Origin: Gammaproteobacteria bacterium
GTDB lineage: Bacteria; Pseudomonadota; Gammaproteobacteria; Thiohalomonadales; Thiohalomonadaceae
Reading direction: 5' to 3'
Length of the DNA: 64,000 nucleotides
Assembly: GCA_003252455.1 (NCBI GenBank)
Contig: QKED01000005.1
Coordinates: 1 to 64,000 of the forward strand
Of the stretch, positions 54,953 to 64,000 are shown in pieces. The position numbers and the translations under genes were made by a program. Position 1 is the first letter of the stretch. Every line of letters starts with the position of its first letter. The notes beneath the pieces are model-generated. The model saw nothing but the letters and a program-made list of their open reading frames with translations. It was not told where the DNA came from and did no database searches.

Positions 54953-57771
54953 GCAAGGTCGAACTCGACGAGGCGCAGGTGGCGACCCTGCGGGCGCTAT
55001 TGAGGCAGCCCGATTGCGAGGCGGTGGCCGACTTTTTTGCGTCGATGGATGAGGGACAGCGGGCGGCCTTTGCCGGGGTCACCGTGCCTTGGTACGAGTC
55101 GAACCAGAGTGGTGGTGAAGAGTACCGTCGACAACAGCAGGCAAATCTTGATGCAGGGAGGCAGGCTGCCCGTGATTGGAAGTTGTTCTCCGTCGCGGTG
55201 ACGGCACTCATGGCCACAGGTTCGCAGGCAGAGGTTCAGCGCATAAACTGGCTATCGCTGTTCCGCTCTGCTTGGGTGCGCGTACTTGGTGAGCGCAGGC
55301 CGCCATGGTTGGCGGTATACAGTGAATATGCGCTCGATCATCTCCCTTTGACCTGGATCGGGATACAAGCGCTGGTGAGTTCAGGTCTATGCCCGCCACC
55401 TAAGAGTAAGAACTACACCCTCTCTGGGCTCTATCTCCGTGACGACATACGCCACTATCGGATGGTGGAGGGTGTTCGTGAGGAATGGGGGACGGCTGAG
55501 GCGCTCTGTGACCGGCTACTAGCCGAGCCAGCCTGGCTTGAGGGCCCCTTCTGGCGCCTCTTCGAGCTGGAGGGCGATAGCGACAAGAGCCTAGCCAATT
55601 TCGATATATACAGTAGTGAGGGCATCTGGAGCAGAGCGATGATCCTGCTCGGCGAGCGCGGCGCACTCGACCGCCAGCGTCTGCTCGACGCCAGCCTGGC
55701 CGCGCTCGGGCGTGACTTCATTCAGTACCGCGCCGGGTGGTTCTCGCGCTTTCACGAGGCGCTCAAGCCGACCCTCGCCGAGCGCACGGTGCGCATTGAG
55801 GCCTACCTGTCGCTCCTCGCCAGCCCCATCCCGCCCACCGTCTCCTTCGCCCTGAAGGCGGTGGCCAAGGTCGACAAGGCCAAGCCGATCGCCGCCGAGG
55901 CGCTCCTCGCTGCCCTGCCGCCGGTGCTCACGGCGCGTGCCAAGGGCACGGTGAACGGTGGGCTCAAACTCCTGCACGCGTTGGCACTGCGCGAGCCGGA
56001 GGCGCAAGGTGCCATCTGCCTAGTCGCCTGTCAGGCGCTGCTGCACGAGTCGGCCGATGTGCAGGGGGCGGTCTGCGACCTGCTTGAACGCTTCGCCGAG
56101 CCTGGGGATGCCGCACTGAGCGCCGAGTTGAGTCGCCTGCAAGAGGCCGTGGCGGCCACACTCAAGGGGCGTCTTGCGCCTTGGTTGGCGTTGCCGACGC
56201 CTGAAGAGGAAGAGGTGCTATCTGAACCTGCGAGCGTCGGCTACGCGCGCCTCGCCCCCGAACGGGCGTTGCTACCGGTGCAGGACCTCAACGAGCTGCT
56301 GCTGCTCGCCGGGCAGCTGTTCGAGGATCAGCGCAGCCCGGAGCAGGTCGAGCGACTCTTCGACGGTATCAGTCGGCTCTGCGCCGAGCGCCCCGCCGAC
56401 CTCGTCGAGCGCGGGGCCGCCCTCTGCCAGCGCATGCGCAAGCGCTTTGCCCGTCCGCACTACGAGGAGCGGCGCATCGAGCGCATGGTGGCCGGGGTGA
56501 TCTTCGCCTGGCTGGAGGGGCGGCAGGGGCTGGCGGAGCTGCCCGAGGTGTGGGGCGGCGCCGAGGGGACGAGTGAGTTCGCCCTGCTGCGCTGCCAGCT
56601 GCTCGCCCAGCGTGTGGCCATGCCCCTGGCGCTGCCGCTGCTCTCGGCGCCCACCCACCAGTCGGGCTGGATCGCACCCTCGGCGCTGGTGGCGAGAATG
56701 GTGGAGTGGCAGCAGGCGGGCGTGCAGCCGGACCCCGCCGATCTGGTGGTGGCGCTGCTGCGCCTGGCACCAGAGCAGCGTGAGGCCGCCCTGGAGTGGG
56801 CCGCCGATCTCACGGGTGAGGCGGGGCGGGCCGTGCGCCTGGCGCTGGGTGGTGACGAGCCACTGGGCGAGGATAGCCCGCTCTGGATCGCGGCCTGGCG
56901 CAGTCGGCAACCCACTGGGCCGATCCCCGCGCTACCTGCGTTGGGACCGGGCGCGCGCGCGGATGCATGCTACCGCTGGGAGGCGAAGGTGCGTCGCTAT
57001 GAGTATGCGGAGAGTGTGAGCCGTTCGCTCGATATAGATATCGACTGTGCTCCACCTTACCAACGCGGCAGCGATCCCTTGGCCTGGCCACTGTTAGAAC
57101 ACGCCTGGTTGCGTCGGCTAGAGGAGGATGGGTGGTATACCCTCTCGCAGGCCTACGCTCACGACCTCGACTACTCGCTCGTCGCCTGGACCGCGAGCTA
57201 CTGGCCCGCCAATCGCGAGGCGTTCTTTGCCCGTGGCGCGCTGCCTCTCGATCACAGCTTTACCAGTGCCGAGGCGCAGGACCGCGAAACCCTGGCCTAC
57301 CTGGAGCCGCTCATCGAACCCCACACCGCGCTCGGCGAGATGGCGCGCCTCGCCCTCGCCCTGGGGCTGGCGGTGGGCGACGCCGCGCTGCGCGGCGTGG
57401 CGGAGGAGGCGCTCATCGCCAGTATCGACGATGGGCGTTTCGACGCGGCCCAGCTGGGGGAGAGCTGTGCGCGCCTGCTCGCCACCTCGCTGCCGCCGAT
57501 CAAACGCTGGTCGCTGAGTCTGCGTGAGGTGAGCCGTGTCTCGCCGCGGCATGCCAGGGCGGTGTTGGCGCTGTTGCAGGCGATGCTGCAAGGCGACCCG
57601 GCATCTGCCCCGCGCGAGCTGTTGGCGCTGCTGGAGCTGATGCACGAACTGCTGGCGCAGTGCGATGAGGTGCTGCGGCTGCCACAGGCGATCGCCTATC
57701 TACAGGGCATCCAGATTGGCGGGAAGACCGGAAAGCTGGTCAAGCGCCTGTTGGCCGAGGCGCAGAAGTAG
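54949..57771 (+). CDS. Large helical-repeat protein, DUF6493-like
   Basis: This 940-residue protein starts at ATG 54949, overlapping the SWIM gene stop. It is rich in Leu/Ala helical hairpins suggestive of HEAT-like repeats: VRIEAYLSLLASPIPPTVSFALKAVAKVDK, GGLKLLHALALREPEAQGAICLVACQALLHESADVQGAVCDLLERFA. The block YARLAPERALLPVQDLNELLLLAGQLFEDQRSPEQVERLFDGISRL fits the DUF6493 family as remembered. The C-terminal part repeats the same layout (LSLREVSRVSPRHARAVLALLQAMLQ). No catalytic motif is seen. Its job is probably a scaffold for the SWIM protein, to which it is translationally coupled. Confidence 0.7.
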   Translation: MSKVELDEAQVATLRALLRQPDCEAVADFFASMDEGQRAAFAGVTVPWYESNQSGGEEYRRQQQANLDAGRQAARDWKLFSVAVTALMATGSQAEVQRINWLSLFRSAWVRVLGERRPPWLAVYSEYALDHLPLTWIGIQALVSSGLCPPPKSKNYTLSGLYLRDDIRHYRMVEGVREEWGTAEALCDRLLAEPAWLEGPFWRLFELEGDSDKSLANFDIYSSEGIWSRAMILLGERGALDRQRLLDASLAALGRDFIQYRAGWFSRFHEALKPTLAERTVRIEAYLSLLASPIPPTVSFALKAVAKVDKAKPIAAEALLAALPPVLTARAKGTVNGGLKLLHALALREPEAQGAICLVACQALLHESADVQGAVCDLLERFAEPGDAALSAELSRLQEAVAATLKGRLAPWLALPTPEEEEVLSEPASVGYARLAPERALLPVQDLNELLLLAGQLFEDQRSPEQVERLFDGISRLCAERPADLVERGAALCQRMRKRFARPHYEERRIERMVAGVIFAWLEGRQGLAELPEVWGGAEGTSEFALLRCQLLAQRVAMPLALPLLSAPTHQSGWIAPSALVARMVEWQQAGVQPDPADLVVALLRLAPEQREAALEWAADLTGEAGRAVRLALGGDEPLGEDSPLWIAAWRSRQPTGPIPALPALGPGARADACYRWEAKVRRYEYAESVSRSLDIDIDCAPPYQRGSDPLAWPLLEHAWLRRLEEDGWYTLSQAYAHDLDYSLVAWTASYWPANREAFFARGALPLDHSFTSAEAQDRETLAYLEPLIEPHTALGEMARLALALGLAVGDAALRGVAEEALIASIDDGRFDAAQLGESCARLLATSLPPIKRWSLSLREVSRVSPRHARAVLALLQAMLQGDPASAPRELLALLELMHELLAQCDEVLRLPQAIAYLQGIQIGGKTGKLVKRLLAEAQK

Positions 57772-57784
57772 GGGGCTTTGCGCG

Positions 57785-58474
57785 TCAACTCCCACCGCAG
57801 CCGCCACCACAACTGCTGCCGCCACAGCCGGAGTCCCCGGCGCAATCCGCACCGACACTGCCCCCGCCCTTGCCCCAGCGCGGGCTGCGCTTGAGCTTGG
57901 GGGCGATGTTGGCCAGCGCGGCGGCGCAGAACTGCGGTTTGCCCTCGGCATCTTCGCGTTGGCCGGTGCAGTCGAGTAGGTAGTAGTAGCCGTCGGGGAT
58001 GGCCAGCTCGCGGTCGATGGCGAAGAGGGCAGGGAGGCGCTCGGCCTGGGTCGGGTTGATCCCCTCCTGTTTGCACGCCAGGTGCCAGGTGTGGCGCAGC
58101 ACCTCCAGCCCGGAGAGCGAGGCGGGGTAGGCCTCCGCCGGGGTGTGGTGCAAAAAGCGCCCGAAGGCGCGTCGGCAGAACTGCTCGTAGGCGCGGGTGT
58201 AGAGGATGAAGGCGTGCCAGGCGTCGTCCACCGCCAGCGAAGGCATCGCCACCATCGGCTTGGAGCGTAGGCAGAGCAGGAAGTAGCCGCGTAGCGCCTC
58301 CAGCACCTGACGCCTTTGGTCTACATCGAGGTGTGGTTGGGTCTTGGCCAGGCTCTTCTCCACGGCGCTGTGAAACTGGTAGTCGCGGATGAAGCGTTCG
58401 CGGCGGGTGCGCCGCCAGCGCTTGAAGAGGGGAAGTGCCAGAAAGGCCAAGGGGATGAGTAGCAGCCACTCCAT
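57785..58474 (-). CDS. GRDP-like protein with a Gly/Cys-rich tail
   Basis: This 229-residue protein begins with a membrane anchor (MEWLLLIPLAFLALPLFKRW). The cytoplasmic core contains PSLAVDDAWHAFILYTRAYEQFCRRAFGRFLHHTP, matching the glycine-rich-domain-containing protein family (D-x-x-WH-x-[FH]-I-L-x-T-x-x-Y-x-x-F-C...HH-x-P). A YYYLLDCTGQ segment is followed by a tail SPRWGKGGGSVGADCAGDSGCGGSSCGGGCGGS with four Cys in Gly/Ser. Such tails can bind metals or be crosslinked or modified. It faces the DUF6493-like gene tail to tail, 13 bases apart. Function unknown. Confidence 0.75.
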   Translation of the reverse strand: MEWLLLIPLAFLALPLFKRWRRTRRERFIRDYQFHSAVEKSLAKTQPHLDVDQRRQVLEALRGYFLLCLRSKPMVAMPSLAVDDAWHAFILYTRAYEQFCRRAFGRFLHHTPAEAYPASLSGLEVLRHTWHLACKQEGINPTQAERLPALFAIDRELAIPDGYYYLLDCTGQREDAEGKPQFCAAALANIAPKLKRSPRWGKGGGSVGADCAGDSGCGGSSCGGGCGGS

Positions 58475-58691
58475 GGGGACGTTCTCGGCTGTGGTCGAAG
58501 GTCTAAACTACCCCAGGTAGATTCAGATGCACAGGGCACGGGTTCGGGGTGGCTCTTCTACTATCGGACCAATCAGCGGAAAATTTCACTGACTATTCAA
58601 CAGGTAGGCTGTGCCGGTGACGCCGCTTCCAGGTTGTGACGTATGATTCGGAAGCTCACTAGGCGTACACCACACAGCTGAGGAGATCGCT

Positions 58692-58916
58692 ATGCAAGCC
58701 ATTGAGATAGAGACCACTATCGATGCCGACGGCACGATCCAGCTGCCTGAGGCGTATCGTGATCGCTTTGGGCGGGCAGCGCGTCTGGTCGTGCTCTTTT
58801 CCGAACCGGCTGAACCTGCGGCCCTGCGTCCAGCACCTGGTAGCGCAAAAGGTAGATTGGTACCGGCGCAAGACGATGACGAGCACCTGGCTGACTTCAC
58901 GGACTACATGAAGTGA
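58692..58916 (+). CDS. VapB-like antitoxin (DUF2281-type C-terminus)
   Basis: This 74-residue protein has an AbrB-like N-terminus (TIDADGTIQLPEAYRDRFGRAARLVVLF) and the toxin-binding tail PGSAKGRLVPAQDDDEHLADFTDYMK, typical of DUF2281/VapB antitoxins (P-G-[SC]-AKG...DD-F/D-[ED]-x-L-x-[DE]-F-x-DYM). GAGG lies before ATG 58692. Its stop overlaps the start of the PIN-domain gene by 3 bases. The toxin is broken (next entry), so the antitoxin is an orphan in this genome unless it serves another VapC. Confidence 0.8.
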   Translation: MQAIEIETTIDADGTIQLPEAYRDRFGRAARLVVLFSEPAEPAALRPAPGSAKGRLVPAQDDDEHLADFTDYMK

Positions 58917-59178
58917 GCCTGCTGCTCGATACCCATACGCTCCTTTGGTACCTACTCGATGACCCCAGGCTCTCCTCTCGCGCCAGAGCCACGATACAGC
59001 AGGAGCCCGGTATATGCTGCATATCAGCGTCACCCACACAGCAGCGCTCTCGCAGCTCCCGTTTCACCACCGAGACCCATTTGATCGCCTGATCATTGCT
59101 CAGGCATTGGTCGAATGCCTGCCACTGGTGAGCGTGGATGGCCCGTTCAGCGCCTACGCTGTCGACCTGCTCTGGTAA
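58913..59178 (+). pseudogene. Broken VapC-type PIN-domain toxin
   Basis: The frame from GTG 58913 reads MSLLLDTHTLLWYLLDDPRLSSRARATIQQEPG, the PIN N-terminus with the first catalytic Asp. In another frame from about 59010 the C-terminal half appears: LHISVTHTAALSQLPFHHRDPFDRLIIAQALVE, then LPLVSVDGPFSAYAVDLLW and stop at 59178. About 55 middle residues, including the conserved acidic segment of the WEIAIK region, are missing, so an internal deletion and frameshift have inactivated the toxin. Confidence 0.85.
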
Positions 59179-59213
59179 TCTGGTAAGGAGCGAGGCAAGC
59201 ACGCCCCATTGCC

Positions 59214-59816
59214 TCAGCGCGCCTCCGGCCCGCGATGAAATACCAGCCTGTCTCCCTCCGCATGGCGCCGGATGCGCGTCAGGCAGGCGTAGGGTACCTC
59301 GATGTGGAAGAGTGACTCTTTGGGTGTATTCAGCACCTGGCGGTAGATCACCCGCATCACCGCGCCGTGGCAGATCACTAGAATGTGTTTGCCCGCATGA
59401 CGCTGTTTGATCGCCTCCCACACTCCCTCAATGCGCACACAAAAGTCGGCCAGCGGTTCGCCGCCTGGAGGAGTGTGGCGGAACGGATCGGAGAAAAAGG
59501 CGCTGAGAAACTCGGGGTCCTGTTCGTGCAGCTCCAGGTAGCACTTGCCCTCCCACTCACCGAAGCGCAGCTCGGCCAGGTCGGGTTCGACCTCCAGCGG
59601 GATGGCGTGCTGTTGTGCCAGCTCGGCGGCGAACTCGGCGCAGCGTTTCAGCGGTGAGGTGACGATCGCCTCCCAGCCGTTCATGCCCGCCACGCTGTCG
59701 CGCATCTGTTGCCAGCCCAGTTCGTTGAGCGGGTCGTCCTGCGTGCCGCGAAAGCGATCGCCACCTTGGGGTTGGCCGTGGCGGATGAGGTCGATGAAGT
59801 AGGGCTCGAAGGGCAT
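59214..59816 (-). CDS. Histidine phosphatase family protein (CobC-like)
   Basis: This 200-residue protein has the RHG signature LIRHGQPQGGDRFRG with the phosphoacceptor His, second His in VICHGAVMRVIYRQ, and supporting E in AELRFGEWEG. It belongs to the phosphoglycerate-mutase-like acid phosphatase branch, where CobC (alpha-ribazole phosphatase) and related broad phosphatases occur; no cobalamin gene is nearby to support CobC. It is cytoplasmic, without signal peptide. Start ATG 59816; monocistronic. Confidence 0.88.
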   Translation of the reverse strand: MPFEPYFIDLIRHGQPQGGDRFRGTQDDPLNELGWQQMRDSVAGMNGWEAIVTSPLKRCAEFAAELAQQHAIPLEVEPDLAELRFGEWEGKCYLELHEQDPEFLSAFFSDPFRHTPPGGEPLADFCVRIEGVWEAIKQRHAGKHILVICHGAVMRVIYRQVLNTPKESLFHIEVPYACLTRIRRHAEGDRLVFHRGPEAR

Positions 59817-59894
59817 GCTCGGCTCCGGAGGCGATGGCTGAGGTGGCTATGCTACCCGAACTCGGTCTCTCTTCCTGCCTGACCTATGTCTGTG

Positions 59895-60094
59895 TCAGGG
59901 CAACCGCATACTTTTGCCACAGAGGCACGGAGGACACGGAGAGGTGCTATTCGGGCGTGATCGGAGGTCGAAGCGACCCTCTCCACCTATGTAGACAGCC
60001 TTGCTAATCCGCAAATACCGGTCATTCTCCGTCTCCTCTGTGACTCCGTGGCGGGTCTTTTGCGGTTTTGGGTAAAGTGTGCGGTTGCCCTGAT
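59895..60094. repeat. 200-bp nested inverted-repeat element, copy C
   Basis: The outer pair TCAGGGCAACCGCATACTTT (59895-59914) and AAAGTGTGCGGTTGCCCTGA (60075-60094) differ at one position. The inner pair starts GCCACAGAGGCACGGAGGAC (59916) and ends CTCTGTGACTCCGTGGC (60052), homologous to copies A and B near 36812-37101. A central hairpin GGAGGTCGAAGCGACCCTC lies at about 59962-59981. Confidence 0.85.
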
Positions 60095-60251
60095 GTCTGT
60101 GTCGCAGACCGAATGCGCCTCTTCGGTCGTGTTCTGCCAGTATCTTTGGCAACATCTCGTTCTGGATGGATGTTGAATTCTGCGGACCATGGCCTAGTGA
60201 TGGCACTGCTGATTCGATTATGTTTGCGGCTCATCTTCAGTCAAACATAGG

Positions 60252-61013
60252 ATGTTACCCATGACTTATCAGATGACCTGCACTCAGAGTACGATTCCGA
60301 TCACTCGTCGGCGCTCGCTCGCCACCTTGCCCCTCGTTTTACTCCTGACCGCCTTTCACCCCTGTGCCCATGCTATCAATAAGTGCAAGGGGCCGGATGG
60401 TGGGATCACCTTTTCCGATATGCCTTGCCCCACCACAAGTCAGTCGGAGACGGTGGATCTCCAAGTGAACTCGGGTGGAAGTGAGAGCCGCGAAAGTGGT
60501 GAGGGCGTTCGGCCAGCGCTTTGCCAAGCGCAGTTTTCTCGCGGCATGCAGATAAAGGATCTGTTCGGAGATCTGCAGGTCGAGATCCGTGGCGGCACCC
60601 GCTACCCCATCTCCTCGACCGGTGAGGTGTTCGGCACCCATATCCTCTATCCCGTGAGCGGCGGTGTCGTCGACTACAAGGTCAAGCATGAGGGCGGCAA
60701 TCCGACGATCACTCCAGGATGCGATAAGAAGGAGTACGAAGGGTCGTTTATGGCGTTTGCCGATACCACCTTCTACCGTGATAAAGGGCTCAGGCGGGTC
60801 GAGTGTCGTTTAGCCAAGGGGCAGATGTTCGATCCTGGTAGCTTCGCCAGCAAGGGCTACTCCTTCGGCCGGGATACGGATGCCATGGAGTACACGTTTG
60901 GTAAGCCGCCGCCTGGTTGCAGCAGTGAAACGCTCTATGTGCGTCTCAAACAGATGGAGGTTGCGGGTGTAAAGCAAGTTGTTATGCCCTTGGCCAAGGT
61001 GCTGGTCCGTTGA
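60252..61013 (+). CDS. Exported DUF4124-domain protein
   Basis: This 253-residue protein has a long signal region ending SLATLPLVLLLTAFHPCAHA. The mature N-terminus INKCKGPDGGITFSDMPCPTT is a DUF4124 motif ([VI]-[YN]-[KR]-C-x-x-x-x-G-x-x-x-[FY]-[ST]-D-x-P-C), a small Cys-containing domain found in many exported proteins of unknown role. The remaining ~190 residues hold several further Cys (ALCQAQ, PGCDKK, VECRLA, PGCSSE) and are shared with the downstream paralogue. ATG 60261 is an alternative start. The pair is probably a tandem duplication; the paralogue starts 14 bases after the stop. Confidence 0.75.
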   Translation: MLPMTYQMTCTQSTIPITRRRSLATLPLVLLLTAFHPCAHAINKCKGPDGGITFSDMPCPTTSQSETVDLQVNSGGSESRESGEGVRPALCQAQFSRGMQIKDLFGDLQVEIRGGTRYPISSTGEVFGTHILYPVSGGVVDYKVKHEGGNPTITPGCDKKEYEGSFMAFADTTFYRDKGLRRVECRLAKGQMFDPGSFASKGYSFGRDTDAMEYTFGKPPPGCSSETLYVRLKQMEVAGVKQVVMPLAKVLVR

Positions 61014-61027
61014 GCAGGGGGAGTGGC

Positions 61028-61762
61028 ATGTTCAGCGCAGGGTCGATCCGTGCACCGTACAGAGCGTTGAAGTCGCTGCTGCTGGCGCTGCTCTGTTGCG
61101 CCGTGATACCGAGCGCTCAGGCCATCAATAAATGTACCGATGAGCAGGGGCGCGTCGCCTTCTCCGATAAGCCCTGCCCGAGCGAGAGTCACACTCAACG
61201 GATAGAGGTCGAGGTGCAGGGTGCTAAGGGCGGTAGTCAGGCGACTGCGTTTGACGAGGTCTGTCATGCCGTCTTCGCGCGCGACACCACCTTGGATGAT
61301 GGTACGGGTGGCTATACGCAGAGAGCGCGTATGGCCACCCCGTATCCGATCGGTGGTCTCTCCAGCCACGGTTTCAGCACGCTGCTCTATCCGACCGAGG
61401 GAGGGGTCTATAGCCTGATCGTCAGGACCGACGGCATGCCACTACCCTTCACTACGACGTGTCGTGAGCATCGCACCCAGCGGTGGCTTGCGGTCTTCGA
61501 GGATGTGACCCTCTTCAGCGATGCCGCGTATACCCTGCCGGTGTGCCACCTGCGTAAGGGGAGCTTGATCCCGCAGGAGATGATAGGCTCGGAATACACC
61601 GTTGGGCCTGGTCGAACAGGGCAGGGTAAGTTGAAGTTCCGCGCCCCCATGGCCCAGTGTGGTGGGCGCACGGAGCTCTATCTGCCGATGAAACTGGAGA
61701 TGATGGGACGGCTACCGGTGTTTACCGAGAAGTTGACCTCGGTGGTGGTGCCGAAGCGGTAA
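61028..61762 (+). CDS. Exported DUF4124-domain protein, tandem paralogue
   Basis: This 244-residue protein starts at ATG 61028 (GGGGGAG five bases upstream), with signal peptide ending LLLALLCCAVIPSAQA. The mature part opens INKCTDEQGRVAFSDKPCPSE, as in the upstream gene. Shared downstream landmarks are YPI...FSTLLYPTEGGVYSLIV and a late CHLRKGSLI matching CRLAKGQMF. Cys positions are mostly conserved between the two, which suggests the same disulfide pattern. It ends about 100 bases before leuS. Role unknown. Confidence 0.75.
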   Translation: MFSAGSIRAPYRALKSLLLALLCCAVIPSAQAINKCTDEQGRVAFSDKPCPSESHTQRIEVEVQGAKGGSQATAFDEVCHAVFARDTTLDDGTGGYTQRARMATPYPIGGLSSHGFSTLLYPTEGGVYSLIVRTDGMPLPFTTTCREHRTQRWLAVFEDVTLFSDAAYTLPVCHLRKGSLIPQEMIGSEYTVGPGRTGQGKLKFRAPMAQCGGRTELYLPMKLEMMGRLPVFTEKLTSVVVPKR

Positions 61763-61777
61763 GGGTGGCCTAGGTGA

Positions 61778-64000
<2,223 letters not shown>

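Overview
The window looks like a chromosomal segment of a GC-rich gammaproteobacterium with a respiratory or lithotrophic lifestyle, possibly near Chromatiales-type sulfur or iron oxidisers. This is inferred from gene content (GltB/GltD, HemE, an FbpABC-type iron importer, ArsR/ArsM, a YbiT-like ABC-F protein, LeuS) and from a very large multihaem cytochrome locus. No rRNA, tRNA or CRISPR array was seen.

Layout. 1-3570: accessory, partly degraded DNA. It holds an IS3-like transposase end, a secreted-protein gene probably cut by that IS, an intact Phd/RelE toxin-antitoxin pair, and remnants of a TauD-like dioxygenase, a RelE/HigB-like toxin and an addiction-module antitoxin. 3573-8045: a compact three-gene operon of an EgtD-like methyltransferase with altered substrate-site residues, a P1B-like ATPase lacking the CPx cysteines, and a DddP-like M24 enzyme with a complete metal and catalytic site. 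8531-13535: MerR plus quinone reductase, an MFS transporter, an orphan HicB, a DUF4288 protein, a higA fragment and an intact ParD/ParE pair. 13567-17921: ABC-F protein, VF530-family protein and a secreted Sel1/ankyrin protein.

18258-29965 is the outstanding region. A membrane-anchored ferredoxin/FAD oxidoreductase diverges from a run encoding a polytopic b-type-cytochrome-like protein, a 21-haem cytochrome, a 24-haem cytochrome, an outer-membrane beta-barrel with SPOR-like and TPR segments, and a 1154-residue cytochrome with 48 haem motifs. Together they carry about 93 predicted c-haems and look like an inner membrane-periplasm-outer membrane-exterior electron conduit. The largest cytochrome is built from 46-residue di-haem modules and contains six exactly 138-bp-phased DNA repeats, so it has grown by tandem duplication. 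An IalB-family gene follows.

30813-38821: gltB, gltD, hemE and an RRM protein, with a dispersed inverted-repeat element present twice between gltD and hemE. 39163-43633: a two-gene LuxR operon (one member fused to an alpha/beta-hydrolase-like domain whose nucleophile is Thr), a small membrane protein, and arsR-arsM. 43934-49959: a beta-barrel-like protein, a lipoprotein and a Fur-type-regulated fbpABC system interrupted by a 3 x 132-bp palindrome-rich tandem repeat. 50076-58474: a CBS-GGDEF-EAL protein, unrecognised genes, a SWIM/DUF6493 pair and a Gly/Cys-tailed GRDP-like protein. 58692-64000: vapB with a broken vapC, a histidine phosphatase, two DUF4124 paralogues and the 5' part of leuS.

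All identifications are by reading motifs and from memory of families; no database search was run.
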